Source: Opitutaceae bacterium (GTDB taxonomy: Bacteria; Verrucomicrobiota; Verrucomicrobiia; Opitutales; Opitutaceae). From it: a stretch of 64,000 nt of DNA. Positions 47,157 through 55,845 of the stretch are shown one piece after another. The stretch spans positions 62,001 to 126,000 of the forward strand of contig JAQUYL010000001.1 in the NCBI GenBank assembly GCA_028691845.1, written 5' to 3'. The notes below the pieces were generated by a model. The model was not told the DNA's origin, ran no database searches, and saw only the letters and a program-made list of their open reading frames with translations. Each line of letters begins with the position of its first letter. Within the stretch, counting starts at the first letter, position 1. The translations under genes and the position numbers were made by a program.

Positions 47157-48524
47157 ATGTCCGTCGAATTTCTCGCCCGCCTCCAGTTCGCGCTGACCAT
47201 TTCTTTTCATTACCTGTTCCCGCCACTGAGCATCGGGCTGGGGGTGCTGCTCGTAGTGATCGAAGGCCTCTGGCTCAAAACCAGGAATCCCCTGTACCAC
47301 CAGATGGCGCGCTTCTGGACCAGGGTCTTCGCCCTCACCTTCGCCATCGGGGTGGCCACCGGCATCGTGATGGAATTCGAGTTTGGCACCAACTGGGCCG
47401 CCTACTCCCGCTATGTCGGGGACGTTTTTGGCAGCGCCCTGGCCGCCGAGGGGATCTTTGCGTTTTTCCTCGAATCGGGTTTCCTCGCCGTGCTGCTGTT
47501 CGGGTGGGACAAGGTCGGCCCACGGATGCATTTCCTCGCCACGTGCATGGTCGCGCTCGGCGCCCACTTCAGCGCCATCTGGATCGTCGTGGCCAACTCG
47601 TGGATGCAGACACCAGCCGGTTACCACGTCGTCGGCACGGGCCTGAGCGCCCGGGCCGAGATCACCGACTTCTGGGCGATGGTGTTCAATCCCTCCTCGA
47701 TGCAGCGCCTCAGCCACACCCTCGCCAGCGCCTGGCAGACCGGCGCCTGGCTGATGGTGAGCGTCGGCGCCTGGTACCTGCTCCGGCGGAGGCACCGCGA
47801 CTTCGCGCTTGCCTCGGTGAAGATCGGGCTCGCCTTCGCCTGCGCCGCCGCGCTCTTCACCCTTGCCACCGGCCACGCCAGCGCCGGCGGCGTGGCGCGC
47901 CACCAGCCGGCCAAGCTGGCCGCGTTCGAAGGCCACTGGGAGACCGGACCGCAGTCCCCGCTCTATCTCTTCGGCTGGGTGGACCAGGAAACGGAAACCA
48001 CCCACGGCCCCTCGGTCCCCGGCCTCCTGAGCTGGCTCGCCTACGGCGATCCCGCCAGCACCGTGACCGGCCTGAATGACATCCCGCGGGACGAGCGGCC
48101 TCCCGTCAATTTCACCTTCCAGCTTTTCCATCTAATGGTGGCGGTTGGATTTGCTCTAATCGGGCTGGCCGCCTGGGCCGCCTGGGCGCTCTGGCGGGGG
48201 CGGCTGGAAGGGTCTCGGCTCTTGTTGTGGCTGCTGACCTTCTCGGTGCTGGGCCCGCAGATCGCCACCCAGGCCGGATGGTGGGCCGCCGAGGTGGGAC
48301 GGCAGCCGTGGATCGTCTACCAACTCCTGCGCACGTCGCAGGGCCTGTCCGCCGTCGTCACGGCGAACCAGATCATCGCCTCGATCGTGATGTTCACCGC
48401 CGTGTACCTGCTGCTGTTTGCGGTGTTCGTTTTCCTGCTGAACGACAAGATCCAGCACGGCCCCGACGACGCCGATCTGCAACCCACCGGCAAGCACGCC
48501 CTCGGCTTTGGAGGTTCCTCATGA
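47157..48524 (+). CDS. cydA: Cytochrome bd quinol oxidase subunit I
   Basis: The main haem-bearing subunit of cytochrome bd, an oxygen-scavenging terminal oxidase of the inner membrane. It has 455 residues, with nine predicted helices. [20 protein letters not shown] carries the haem b595/d-site histidine, [20 protein letters not shown] and [17 protein letters not shown] follow, and [13 protein letters not shown] is the conserved late motif. The quinol loop is short, as in the cyanide-insensitive (CioA-like) group. It overlaps cydB as ATGA. Confidence 0.95.
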   Translation: MSVEFLARLQFALTISFHYLFPPLSIGLGVLLVVIEGLWLKTRNPLYHQMARFWTRVFALTFAIGVATGIVMEFEFGTNWAAYSRYVGDVFGSALAAEGIFAFFLESGFLAVLLFGWDKVGPRMHFLATCMVALGAHFSAIWIVVANSWMQTPAGYHVVGTGLSARAEITDFWAMVFNPSSMQRLSHTLASAWQTGAWLMVSVGAWYLLRRRHRDFALASVKIGLAFACAAALFTLATGHASAGGVARHQPAKLAAFEGHWETGPQSPLYLFGWVDQETETTHGPSVPGLLSWLAYGDPASTVTGLNDIPRDERPPVNFTFQLFHLMVAVGFALIGLAAWAAWALWRGRLEGSRLLLWLLTFSVLGPQIATQAGWWAAEVGRQPWIVYQLLRTSQGLSAVVTANQIIASIVMFTAVYLLLFAVFVFLLNDKIQHGPDDADLQPTGKHALGFGGSS

Positions 48525-49555
48525 ATTTCGGCAACATCGATCTCAACACCGTATGGTTCGTCCTCGTCGGCGCGCTGTTCACCGGTTACGTGATCCTGGA
48601 CGGCTTCGATCTGGGCGTGGGCGTGCTGCACCTGTTCGTCGTGCGCCGCGACGCGGAGCGCCGGGTGTTCATCAACGCCATCGGGCCGGTTTGGGATGGC
48701 AACGAAGTCTGGCTGGTCACCGGGGGCGGGGCGCTGTTCGCCGCGTTTCCCGATGTGTACGCGACCGTGTTCTCCGGATTCTACCTGGCGTTCATGGGCC
48801 TGCTATGCGCACTCATCTTCCGGGCGGTGGCCATCGAGTTTCGCAGCAAGCATCCTTCGCCGCGCTGGCGGGCCTTTTGGGATGCGGGCTTCGCGCTCGG
48901 CAGCCTCGGCTCGGCCCTCCTGATCGGCGTCGCGATGGGCAATATCGCCTGGGGTGTTCCGATCGACGCGCACGGCGAGTTCGCGGGCAGTTTCCCCGGC
49001 CTGCTCCATCCGTATGCGCTGCTCATGGGGGTCACCACCGTCGCGCTCTTCGCCATGCATGGCGCCATCTACCTCGTCCTCAAAACCGAGGGCGAACTGC
49101 AGGCGCACATCCGCACCTGGGTCAACCCGCTCATCATCACCTTCATTCTCAGCTACGTGATCCTGACCCTGGCCACGCTGCTCTACGTGCCGCATGTGAC
49201 GGAGGCGTTTCGCCGCGAACCCTGGTTCTTCGCCCTGGTCATTCCCGTCGTGCTCGCCATCGCCAACATTCCGCGCGAGGTCAACCGCGGGAAGGTATTT
49301 TATGCATTCCTTTCCTCCTGCGCGGCGATGGCGGGGCTGATGGCGATCTTCGGCGTGGGCAACTACCCGTACCTCGTCTACAGTTTTCCCTTCCCTGAAC
49401 ACAGCCTCACCGCATTCAATGCCGCCTCGTCGCCCAGGACCCTCGGGATCATGCTCACGATTGCCCTGATCGGCCTGCCCGTGGTGCTCGCCTACACGGT
49501 GAGCATCTACTGGATCTTCCGCGGCAAGGTGAAGCTCGACAAGATGAGCTACTGA
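48521..49555 (+). CDS. cydB: Cytochrome bd quinol oxidase subunit II
   Basis: The 344-residue partner subunit, a multi-pass membrane protein. YVILDGFDLGVGVLHLF near residue 25, AIGPVWDGNEVWLVTGGGAL, and FPDVYATVFSGFYLAFM are family motifs. The start ATG 48521 overlaps the cydA stop. No cydX or cydCD gene follows; the small subunit could be elsewhere or absent. Confidence 0.95.
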   Translation: MNFGNIDLNTVWFVLVGALFTGYVILDGFDLGVGVLHLFVVRRDAERRVFINAIGPVWDGNEVWLVTGGGALFAAFPDVYATVFSGFYLAFMGLLCALIFRAVAIEFRSKHPSPRWRAFWDAGFALGSLGSALLIGVAMGNIAWGVPIDAHGEFAGSFPGLLHPYALLMGVTTVALFAMHGAIYLVLKTEGELQAHIRTWVNPLIITFILSYVILTLATLLYVPHVTEAFRREPWFFALVIPVVLAIANIPREVNRGKVFYAFLSSCAAMAGLMAIFGVGNYPYLVYSFPFPEHSLTAFNAASSPRTLGIMLTIALIGLPVVLAYTVSIYWIFRGKVKLDKMSY

Positions 49556-49632
49556 GGCGGCCCCGACCGGCCTGGCGCATCGGGCCCCGACCGGGATTGA
49601 CTGCCGCAGCGAACCGCCTTCCTTACGTCGAA

Positions 49633-50049
49633 ATGACACTCCTGCGCCTGATCTTCCTGTCCGGACTCGCGACCGTGCTCAACCTGTCCGCCGATGCCGC
49701 CGAGACCTCCAAAATCACACCGAAGGACGCCGACCAGCTCGTGGCCGAAGGCAGGGCTGTGCTCGTCGACGTGCGCGAGCCCGACGAGTGGGCCGACACG
49801 GGGGTGGCCGCGCCTGCCGTGCTGCTCTCCATGAGTGATTTCAACGGCGCCCAGAAGGACTGGAGGCCTTTTCTCGAAAAAAGCCGCGACAAGCAGATTC
49901 TCGTCTATTGCCGCAGCGGACGCCGCTCGGGTCTGGTGGTAGCCGCGCTCGCCGCGAAGGGTTTCCGAGCCGCCAACGTAGGCGGCTTGAAGGACTGGAT
50001 TGCGGCCGGCCTGCCGCTGCGCAAGGCCGACTTGCCACCCGGGCCATAG
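49633..50049 (+). CDS. Exported single-domain rhodanese-like protein
   Basis: A 138-residue protein with a signal peptide (LLRLIFLSGLATVLNLSADA) and one rhodanese domain. The active loop is LVYCRSGRRSGLVV, a full CxxxxR-type loop, and LVDVREPDEWADTGVAAPAV precedes it. It starts 77 bases after cydB and could share its transcript. Its probable job is sulfane-sulfur transfer or signalling in the periplasm; it is not closely similar to the rhodanese at 27874. Confidence 0.84.
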   Translation: MTLLRLIFLSGLATVLNLSADAAETSKITPKDADQLVAEGRAVLVDVREPDEWADTGVAAPAVLLSMSDFNGAQKDWRPFLEKSRDKQILVYCRSGRRSGLVVAALAAKGFRAANVGGLKDWIAAGLPLRKADLPPGP

Positions 50050-50067
50050 CGCCGGCGGCGGCAGGAT

Positions 50068-50901
50068 TCAGCCCGCGAATTCCAGCCGCAGGCCGGCGTG
50101 GGCCTGCACACACTCCTCGGGAAACTCCCGCCACAGCCGCCGGATGGCGTGCAATCCCGTGCAGTGGCAAAAGCCCATCTGCGCGGGCCGGCAAGACCGC
50201 AGTGCGCGCACCGTCTCCTCCATGCGCCGGGCCGACGCATTTTCCAGGTGCAGGCCCCCGATGATCAACCGCAGCGGCGCGCCTTCGGCCAGCCGCGCGA
50301 TGTGGCCCAGGGTGTTGACGACGCCGGCATGAGCGCAGCCGAAGATCACGAGCAATCCCGACGGTGTGGATACATGGAGCGACTGATCGTCCAGCAGCGG
50401 ATCGGGCTGCGTCAGCGCCTTGTCGAGGAAGAACGGCCCGCCGGTGTCCTCAAAGTCGTTCGCGCGCGGCACCTCGCCTGTCATCCAGACGCCCGGCACG
50501 ACCTCGGCCGGCTCCCGCGTGATCACGACCCGGCGGCCCGGCTGGCGGAATGCCTCGCGTTCCATGAAATCGGTGCTGATGCGCCGCACCACTCCGGGGG
50601 CCACGCCGGAATACTTTGGTTCCTTGGCCCGCGGATGCAGGTAGAGCGCCGCACCCGGCGCGGCGGCCATGGCTGTTTCCAGTCCGCCGACGTGATCGTA
50701 ATGGCCGTGACTGAGCACGATGGCATCCGCGCGGGCGAGGTCGATTCCGAGGCGCGCGGCATTGTGCCGCAGCGCCAGGCCCTGGCCCGTGTCGAACAGC
50801 ACACGATGATCGCCGGTGTCGATCCACCACGCCAGACCGTGCTCGCCGAGAATACCCGGCCCGCGTGCGGTGTTTTCCGAGAGTACCGTGATTGTGATCA
50901 T
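50068..50901 (-). CDS. MBL-fold metallohydrolase (dihydropterin/methanopterin-phosphate-synthase-like)
   Basis: A 277-residue cytoplasmic metallohydrolase. The zinc motif is LSHGHYDHVGGLE near residue 65; FGCAHAGVVNTLGHI and LIIGGLHLENASARR carry further ligands, and FCHCTGLHAIRRL is near the end. This branch (often annotated as beta-RFAP-synthase-like) includes many enzymes of unknown substrate. A broken copy of its first 30 codons lies at 52009-52095. It is convergent with the rhodanese gene and followed in the same direction by none. Confidence 0.82.
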   Translation of the reverse strand: MITITVLSENTARGPGILGEHGLAWWIDTGDHRVLFDTGQGLALRHNAARLGIDLARADAIVLSHGHYDHVGGLETAMAAAPGAALYLHPRAKEPKYSGVAPGVVRRISTDFMEREAFRQPGRRVVITREPAEVVPGVWMTGEVPRANDFEDTGGPFFLDKALTQPDPLLDDQSLHVSTPSGLLVIFGCAHAGVVNTLGHIARLAEGAPLRLIIGGLHLENASARRMEETVRALRSCRPAQMGFCHCTGLHAIRRLWREFPEECVQAHAGLRLEFAG

Positions 50902-50917
50902 GGGGCGTGGGCCGCGG

Positions 50918-51889
50918 TCAGGCCGATCCGATGATGACGCCGGCGGCCAGGACCAGCGCCCCGCCGACGATGACCTGGATCACGGAGCGGAAGAACGGCG
51001 TTTCCATGTAGCGGGTGCGCACCCACGCGATGGCGACCAGCTCGATGGCGACCGTGATGCCGGCAAGGATGGTGGCGATCGCGAAGGCGTTGTCCCAGAT
51101 CCCCGGAATCAGGTACGGCACCGTGTGGCCAAGCCCGCCGATGGTCGTCATGAGGCCGCAGACTACCCCGCGCAGCCAGGGCGAACCCCGCCCGGAGATG
51201 ATCCCGTCGTCCGCCATTGCCTCCGATATCCCCATGCTGATGCCCGCGCCAAGCGAAGCGGCGAGTCCGACCAGGAAGGTGTCCTTGTTGCTGTGGGTGG
51301 CGAAGGCGGCGGCGAACAGCGGCGCAAGGGTCGAGACGGAACCGTCGATCAGGCCGGTGAGTCCGGGCTGGACATATTGCAGCACAAAAAGCCGGTGCTG
51401 CACCAGTGCCTCCTCGCTGCGCTGCTCTGCTCCGAGGTGGGTCTCCTCGATTTGAGCGGCCTTCTTCTCATGGCCGCGCTCGACTTCCGCCAGATGGACG
51501 AACAGCTCCCGCACCGAGACGTCGGTGGTCTGATCTGCGGCGCGCTCGTAGAAATTCGCCGCCTCCATTTCCATGATCGCCACCTCCTGGCGCATCCGCT
51601 CCAGCGGGAGATGTTTGGACAGCCAGACGGGCTTGCGGCGGAAGAAGCCCCGGACGTCGTCGCGGCGGATGGCGGGCAGGTGCTCGCCGAAGCGCTGCCG
51701 GTAGAGGGAGTAGAGATCCGCGCGGTGGCCGCGTTCCTCCTCGGCCATGGCCGCAAAGGCCCGGGCGGACGCCGGAAAATTCTCGCGGCACTGGTCGGCG
51801 AAGGTCTCGTATATGCGCGAGTCCTCCTCCTCGCTGGTGATGGCGAGCGCGAGCACCTCGCGCTCCGATAGTTCGTTCAGGGTTGGCAT
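50918..51889 (-). CDS. mbfA: Membrane-bound ferritin: ferritin-like plus VIT1/CCC1 domain
   Basis: A 323-residue protein that joins a ferritin-like di-iron domain to a VIT1-type membrane transporter. The ferritin part, about 1-150, has EEDSRIYETFADQCRENFP and MAEEERGHRADLYSLYRQRF, then AIMEMEAANFYERAADQT and LAEVERGHEKKAAQIEE, which give the paired glutamate and ExxH ligands. The membrane part, about 175-323, has LTGLIDGSVSTLAPLFAAAF and GAGISMGISEAMADD. Such MbfA proteins export iron and guard against peroxide stress. It lies upstream of the metallohydrolase gene, 16 bases away, in one probable transcript. Confidence 0.9.
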   Translation of the reverse strand: MPTLNELSEREVLALAITSEEEDSRIYETFADQCRENFPASARAFAAMAEEERGHRADLYSLYRQRFGEHLPAIRRDDVRGFFRRKPVWLSKHLPLERMRQEVAIMEMEAANFYERAADQTTDVSVRELFVHLAEVERGHEKKAAQIEETHLGAEQRSEEALVQHRLFVLQYVQPGLTGLIDGSVSTLAPLFAAAFATHSNKDTFLVGLAASLGAGISMGISEAMADDGIISGRGSPWLRGVVCGLMTTIGGLGHTVPYLIPGIWDNAFAIATILAGITVAIELVAIAWVRTRYMETPFFRSVIQVIVGGALVLAAGVIIGSA

Positions 51890-52008
51890 GACGGCGTGGA
51901 CTGATGGATCAAATGAAAATCATAGCTTGGGACGGCTGGCGAGGCGGCGCAATTCCCCGATGGGGACTGCCAGCATCCTTTCCGTCCAGGCGTGGCGGCT
52001 CGTTGCGC

Positions 52009-52095
52009 GCCGGTGCCGATCCGCCACGCCAAATCGCGCACGCCGAGGATGCCCGGCCTGCGGGAGGTTTTTTCCAAGAGAACAGTGACTGTGCC
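52009..52095 (-). pseudogene. Broken N-terminal fragment of an MBL-fold metallohydrolase gene
   Basis: The complement reads VTVLLEKTSRRPGILGVRDL then AWRIGTG, which matches the start of the intact metallohydrolase at 50068-50901 (ITVLSENTARGPGILGEHGL, AWWIDTG). The DNA also aligns by eye. After about 30 codons the frame departs and has no further domain. The fragment lies 1.1 kb from the intact gene with mbfA in between, so an old duplication or insertion is likely. Confidence 0.75.
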
Positions 52096-52135
52096 CCTAA
52101 GCGGTGAATCGACGGTTGTCCCCATCGTCCTGGAT

Positions 52136-52660
52136 CTAAGCGCCGGGATTCGCCCGGTGCCGTTGTCCGCGGCGTCGGGCCGCCGCCTCGCTAACCTCCT
52201 CAGTCCAGCCGCCTCGCACGTTCTCGACGGTATCGAAGCGGGGCGCGTAGGGTTTGACGTCCAGCAATGGCGTGCCGTCGAGCGCATCCACCCCGGCGAG
52301 GTGAAGCACATTGCCCTCGCGACGGACCAGCCGCACGAGGCTCAGCCCGATCGGATTGGGCCGGCAGGGTGCGCGCGTGGCAAAAATGCCATGCTTCACG
52401 TCCTGCATATACGGTCTTACCCGCAGCTGCGGCGGATCCGCCCGGTGCAGCCAATAGAGCAGATAGAGGTGCGAAAAACCCTCTATGTCCGCCAGACCGT
52501 CGGCGAATTCCGGGAAAATCTCCGCCCAGCCCGGACAATCCCGGGCGTAGATCGGCTGGATCGGCGTGGCGTCCGCCGAAGTGTGATCGCTATGGATCAC
52601 GCCGATGGGGTGTAAGGATATGGCAGCGCGATTCAGGGCAATGCTAGCAGCGTCATGCAT
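52136..52660 (-). CDS. tRNA (N6-threonylcarbamoyladenosine37-N6)-methyltransferase TrmO family
   Basis: A 174-residue enzyme of the TsaA/YaeB/TrmO family, which adds a methyl group to t6A37 of tRNA using SAM. HPIGVIHSDHTSADATPIQP is the N-terminal beta-barrel motif; FADGLADIEGFSHLYLLYW, then KHGIFATRAPCRPNPIGLSL are the signatures. Length and motifs are complete. A TTGACA/TATGCT promoter with an 18-base spacer stands directly upstream, within a motif shared with 58005-58048. A frameshifted fragment of a second TrmO-like gene lies at 63464-63597. Confidence 0.88.
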   Translation of the reverse strand: MHDAASIALNRAAISLHPIGVIHSDHTSADATPIQPIYARDCPGWAEIFPEFADGLADIEGFSHLYLLYWLHRADPPQLRVRPYMQDVKHGIFATRAPCRPNPIGLSLVRLVRREGNVLHLAGVDALDGTPLLDVKPYAPRFDTVENVRGGWTEEVSEAAARRRGQRHRANPGA

Positions 52661-52662
52661 AT

Positions 52663-52706
52663 GTTGACGTTTCGAGCATACGCCCTTTATCTACATGTTG
52701 TCAATG
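52663..52706. promoter_or_regulatory. Shared divergent-promoter motif, site 1
   Basis: A 44-bp element that recurs at 58005-58048. Shared blocks in order: GTTGACGTT, GAGCATA, GCCCTTTA, TGTCAATG. On the minus strand it supplies TTGACA (52699-52704), 18 bases, then TATGCT (52675-52680), a good promoter for the TrmO gene with only a few leader bases. The plus strand has TTGACG facing the oxidoreductase gene. Conservation goes beyond the promoter boxes (GCCCTTTA in the spacer), so a regulator site is likely. Confidence 0.65.
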
Positions 52707-52761
52707 TGCGCCCGAGCCCTCCCGGCACTACGGCGCTTCCCTTCCTGTTGAATTTCCCCCT

Positions 52762-54435
52762 ATGAGTGCTGCCCTCCCCCTCCGTTTCGTCATTGTCGGC
52801 GGCGTAGCCGCCGGCGCTTCCGCCGCCGCCCGCGCCCGCCGTCTCTCGGAGTCCGCTTCGATCACGCTGCTCGAACGCGGACCCGATGTATCGTTTGCCA
52901 ACTGCGGCCTGCCCTATTTCATTGGTGGCGAGATCAAACAACGCGGCGCCCTTGCGGTCCAGACCCCACAGACACTCGAGGCCCTGCTCAACCTCGATGT
53001 GCGCACCAGTGTCGAGGCCGTGGCCATCGACCGCATGCTCAAACGCGTGCAGATACGAGCACTCGGCAGTGGCACGACTGAATGGCTGCCCTATGACAAG
53101 CTCCTGCTTGCCCCTGGCGCAGTGCCAATGCGCCCTGCGCTGCCGGGTATCGATGATGCCCGGATTTTTACCCTGCGTTCGCTGCAGGACATGGACCGGA
53201 TCAAAAACGCCGCGACCGAGGCGAAGCGCGTCGCTGTGATCGGCGCTGGCTTCATAGGACTCGAGATGGCAGAACAATTCACCCGCCTTGGCAAGCAGGT
53301 GACTCTGGTCGAACTCCTTGACCAGGTGTTGCCGCCGTTCGACCGGCCCATGACGCTGTTCATCGAGGACGAGCTGCGCCGCCACGGCATCGAACTCGTA
53401 CTCGGTGACGGCATCGACGGCTTTGACGGTGCGGCCACGCTCATCTGCCGTCTCAAGTCGGCCCGTGTGATCGAGGCCGACCTCGTAGTGCTCTCGATCG
53501 GAGTGCGTCCCGAAACCGGACTCGCCCGCGCCGCGGGCCTGACCGTTGGTTCCCGCGGACATATCAATGTAAACGAGTCCATGCAGACATCGGACACCGA
53601 CATCTATGCCGCCGGAGATGCCGTTGAAGTTGCGGATTTCGTCATGGGCGAGCATACGATGGTGCCGCTCGGCGGCCCTGCCAATCGCCAAGGTCGAATT
53701 GTCGCCGATCACATCTTCCAGCCCGCCACCGCCAAACCTTATGCCGGTGCACTCGGTACCGCCATCGTCCGCGTCTTTGACGTCACCGCCGGACTGACCG
53801 GTTGGTCGGAAAAACGCCTGCGAGCCGGCGGCCGACCGTATCGCACAGTTACGGTCAACGATAATCATCACGCCGGTTATTTCCCCGGCGCCAAGCCGAT
53901 CATCCTGAAACTCTGCTGGGAGCCGGACACCGGCCGCGTGCTCGGTGCACAAGCGGCAGGGCTTGCCGGCGTGGATAAGCGCCTCGACGTGCTCGCCACC
54001 GCAATCGCTGGTAGCTTGACTATCGACGACCTCGCACAGCTTGAACTATCCTATGCCCCTCCGTTCGGTGCGGCCAAGGATATCATCAACCTCGCCGGTT
54101 TCGCCGCCTGCAACGCCCGCGACGGGCTTGCTACGCCGCTCGATACCATCCCGGACGATCCTGACGTGCAGGTGCTCGACGTCCGCCCACCTCCCTTGGT
54201 GCATTCACATCCGTTGCCGCGTGAAGGTTCCATCAACATCCCGCTCGCTACACTTCGCTCGCGCCTTGGAGAACTGGACCCGTCCAGGCCCGTCGTGACG
54301 GTCTGTGCTCTAGGCAAAACGGCGTATTTCGCCTCCCGTATTCTCGCGCAAAACGGTTTCCAGACCTCCTATCTGACCGGTGGGATCCGCGCACATTGGG
54401 ATCCCCGCTCGCCCGCCAAACTGCCCACGCCTTAA
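52762..54435 (+). CDS. CoA-disulfide/polysulfide reductase-like flavoprotein with C-terminal rhodanese domain
   Basis: A 557-residue FAD- and NAD(P)H-dependent oxidoreductase fused to a rhodanese domain. The FAD motif is VIVGGVAAGASAAARARR, the redox cysteine is in FANCGLPYFIGG near residue 48, and NAD binding is VAVIGAGFIGLEMAEQFTRL. Domain three ends with ELSYAPPFGAAKDIINLAGF. The rhodanese part (about 455-550) has LDVRPPPLVHSHPLP and the active loop VTVCALGKTAYFASRIL. Such fusions reduce CoA disulfide, persulfide or polysulfide. The following DsrE-type remnant fits sulfur chemistry. Confidence 0.88.
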   Translation: MSAALPLRFVIVGGVAAGASAAARARRLSESASITLLERGPDVSFANCGLPYFIGGEIKQRGALAVQTPQTLEALLNLDVRTSVEAVAIDRMLKRVQIRALGSGTTEWLPYDKLLLAPGAVPMRPALPGIDDARIFTLRSLQDMDRIKNAATEAKRVAVIGAGFIGLEMAEQFTRLGKQVTLVELLDQVLPPFDRPMTLFIEDELRRHGIELVLGDGIDGFDGAATLICRLKSARVIEADLVVLSIGVRPETGLARAAGLTVGSRGHINVNESMQTSDTDIYAAGDAVEVADFVMGEHTMVPLGGPANRQGRIVADHIFQPATAKPYAGALGTAIVRVFDVTAGLTGWSEKRLRAGGRPYRTVTVNDNHHAGYFPGAKPIILKLCWEPDTGRVLGAQAAGLAGVDKRLDVLATAIAGSLTIDDLAQLELSYAPPFGAAKDIINLAGFAACNARDGLATPLDTIPDDPDVQVLDVRPPPLVHSHPLPREGSINIPLATLRSRLGELDPSRPVVTVCALGKTAYFASRILAQNGFQTSYLTGGIRAHWDPRSPAKLPTP

Positions 54436-54482
54436 GCGTCCTGCCGGAACCCGGTTCAACAACGTCCCCGTTTTCCCGGCCG

Positions 54483-54743
54483 ACCCTCATTTTTATCCAT
54501 TCCGATGAAACTGGCATTGTCCTTTCACGCCCCGAACACGAAACGGTGTTCAACGCACTCCGTCTGGCCAACTACAGCCTCAAGCAGGGTGACACTGTAA
54601 AGATGTTTCTCGCCGGTCAGGGCGTCGAGATCGACCGGATTGCCGACCAGAAATTAGCCGGGCAGACCCAAGCGCAAGCCGTGCTCGCCACTGGCGGACA
54701 GTTCCTTGCCTGCGGCACATGCCTCAAGCTTCGCGACTCCGAC
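54483..54743 (+). pseudogene. DsrE-like sulfur-relay protein, truncated
   Basis: The frame reads LIFIHSDETGIVLSRPEHET, then NALRLANYSLKQGDTVKMFL and TGGQFLACGTCLKLRDSD, a DsrE-family protein with its paired cysteines. The family normally continues for about 35 residues with a C-P-type motif and a last helix; here the frame instead runs into unrelated residues to 54875, overlapping the tail of the opposite radical SAM gene. There is also no ATG, GTG or TTG near the expected start; the nearest is TTG 54396, inside the upstream gene. Probably a remnant of a gene that once followed the oxidoreductase. Confidence 0.65.
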
Positions 54744-55845
54744 CGACCGGGGGCGTTCTCAGTCCATGCAACTGCGCGAGAGCGGTATATCGGCTTGGTG
54801 CTAAAGCTTGCTTGCCGCGCCTTCTCGACTCCTTCGCGACCGGCACTGGGTAGCGCAAAGATGCGGCCACTATAAACGTCGCTCTCTGGCGCTGCTCCAG
54901 CTGAATACGCCCGGCGGCGAGCAAACGCTTAAGGAGCCGTTCGACGCGCGCCGCGGGCCAAGCCGGCAGCAGCCGGGCGAGGTCGGCGCGGCTCAACGGG
55001 TGCCTCGTGACAACGCTGACAAATTCTTCCGCGGCAGCTGCACCACGGAGCACTCTCGCTGAACACGGCGGCGGCAACGCCAGTTTCGCCTGGGCTCCCA
55101 AGATTTCCTCGGCGCGCCGGATACGTTCGATAGCGGGCGGGCGCACCCATTCCTCCACCGGGCACCGGGTCGGCAGCGTCAGGTGAATTTCGTCCGGACC
55201 GATCCGGGTCAGCACCTTCGCCAAACGGGACAGCGCCTCATCCGAGTCGTTAAGTCCGGCCAGCAACATGACCTCGATCCACAATTGGCCGCGCCGCTTC
55301 ATCCGGGCAAACGCCTCGATACCGGCCACTTGGCGCTCAAATGTGAGCCCCCGGTGCGGCCGGTTGATTTTGCAAAACGTTTCCGCATCGCCGGCATCAA
55401 GCGTAGGCAGCACCGCATCCGCAACCGCCAGCGCCGCGCGGACCGCGCTGAGGTGCAGCAGCGAACCGTTGGTGATGACGGCCACCGGGCGATCGCTCAG
55501 GCGTTTGACCTCACGAATGAGCCGGCCGATGCCGCGATGGAGAGTGCTCTCGCCCGAGGCCACGAACGTGATCCAATCGATGGCCTCGGGCGGAAGTGCC
55601 GCCAAGCGCGCCCGCACTTCGTCCAGAATCGCCCCCACTGGCTGGTAATCCTTGCGCTCGTTGGTCAGCGGATGAGTCCGCCCGAGCTGGCAGTAATCAC
55701 AGTTCCAGTTGCAAGTCTTGGGTGGCACGGTGTCGATCCCAAGCGAACGGCCCAGACGCCGGGTGGGCAATGGCCCGAAAACAAACCTGGGCAGGTTCGG
55801 GCTTGCGCGCACAGCGGGGGAAGAAGATGAAATATTGGGAATCAA
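54724..55845 (-). CDS. Radical SAM protein with C-terminal winged helix
   Basis: A 373-residue radical SAM enzyme of the COG0731-type group. KTCNWNCDYCQLGRTHPLTN holds the CxxxCxxC cluster site near residue 40, and FVASGESTLHRGIGRLIREV follows. After the barrel, about 280-330 is a winged-helix-like domain (VVTRHPLSRADLARLLPAWP). The last 46 residues look like read-through into the DsrE remnant. It starts with TTG 55845, overlapping the aminotransferase stop (TTGA), so it is the third gene of an mrp-aminotransferase-radical SAM operon. Function unknown; a peptide or cofactor modification is possible. Confidence 0.75.
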   Translation of the reverse strand: MIPNISSSSPAVRASPNLPRFVFGPLPTRRLGRSLGIDTVPPKTCNWNCDYCQLGRTHPLTNERKDYQPVGAILDEVRARLAALPPEAIDWITFVASGESTLHRGIGRLIREVKRLSDRPVAVITNGSLLHLSAVRAALAVADAVLPTLDAGDAETFCKINRPHRGLTFERQVAGIEAFARMKRRGQLWIEVMLLAGLNDSDEALSRLAKVLTRIGPDEIHLTLPTRCPVEEWVRPPAIERIRRAEEILGAQAKLALPPPCSARVLRGAAAAEEFVSVVTRHPLSRADLARLLPAWPAARVERLLKRLLAAGRIQLEQRQRATFIVAASLRYPVPVAKESRRRGKQALAPSRYTALAQLHGLRTPPVGRSREA

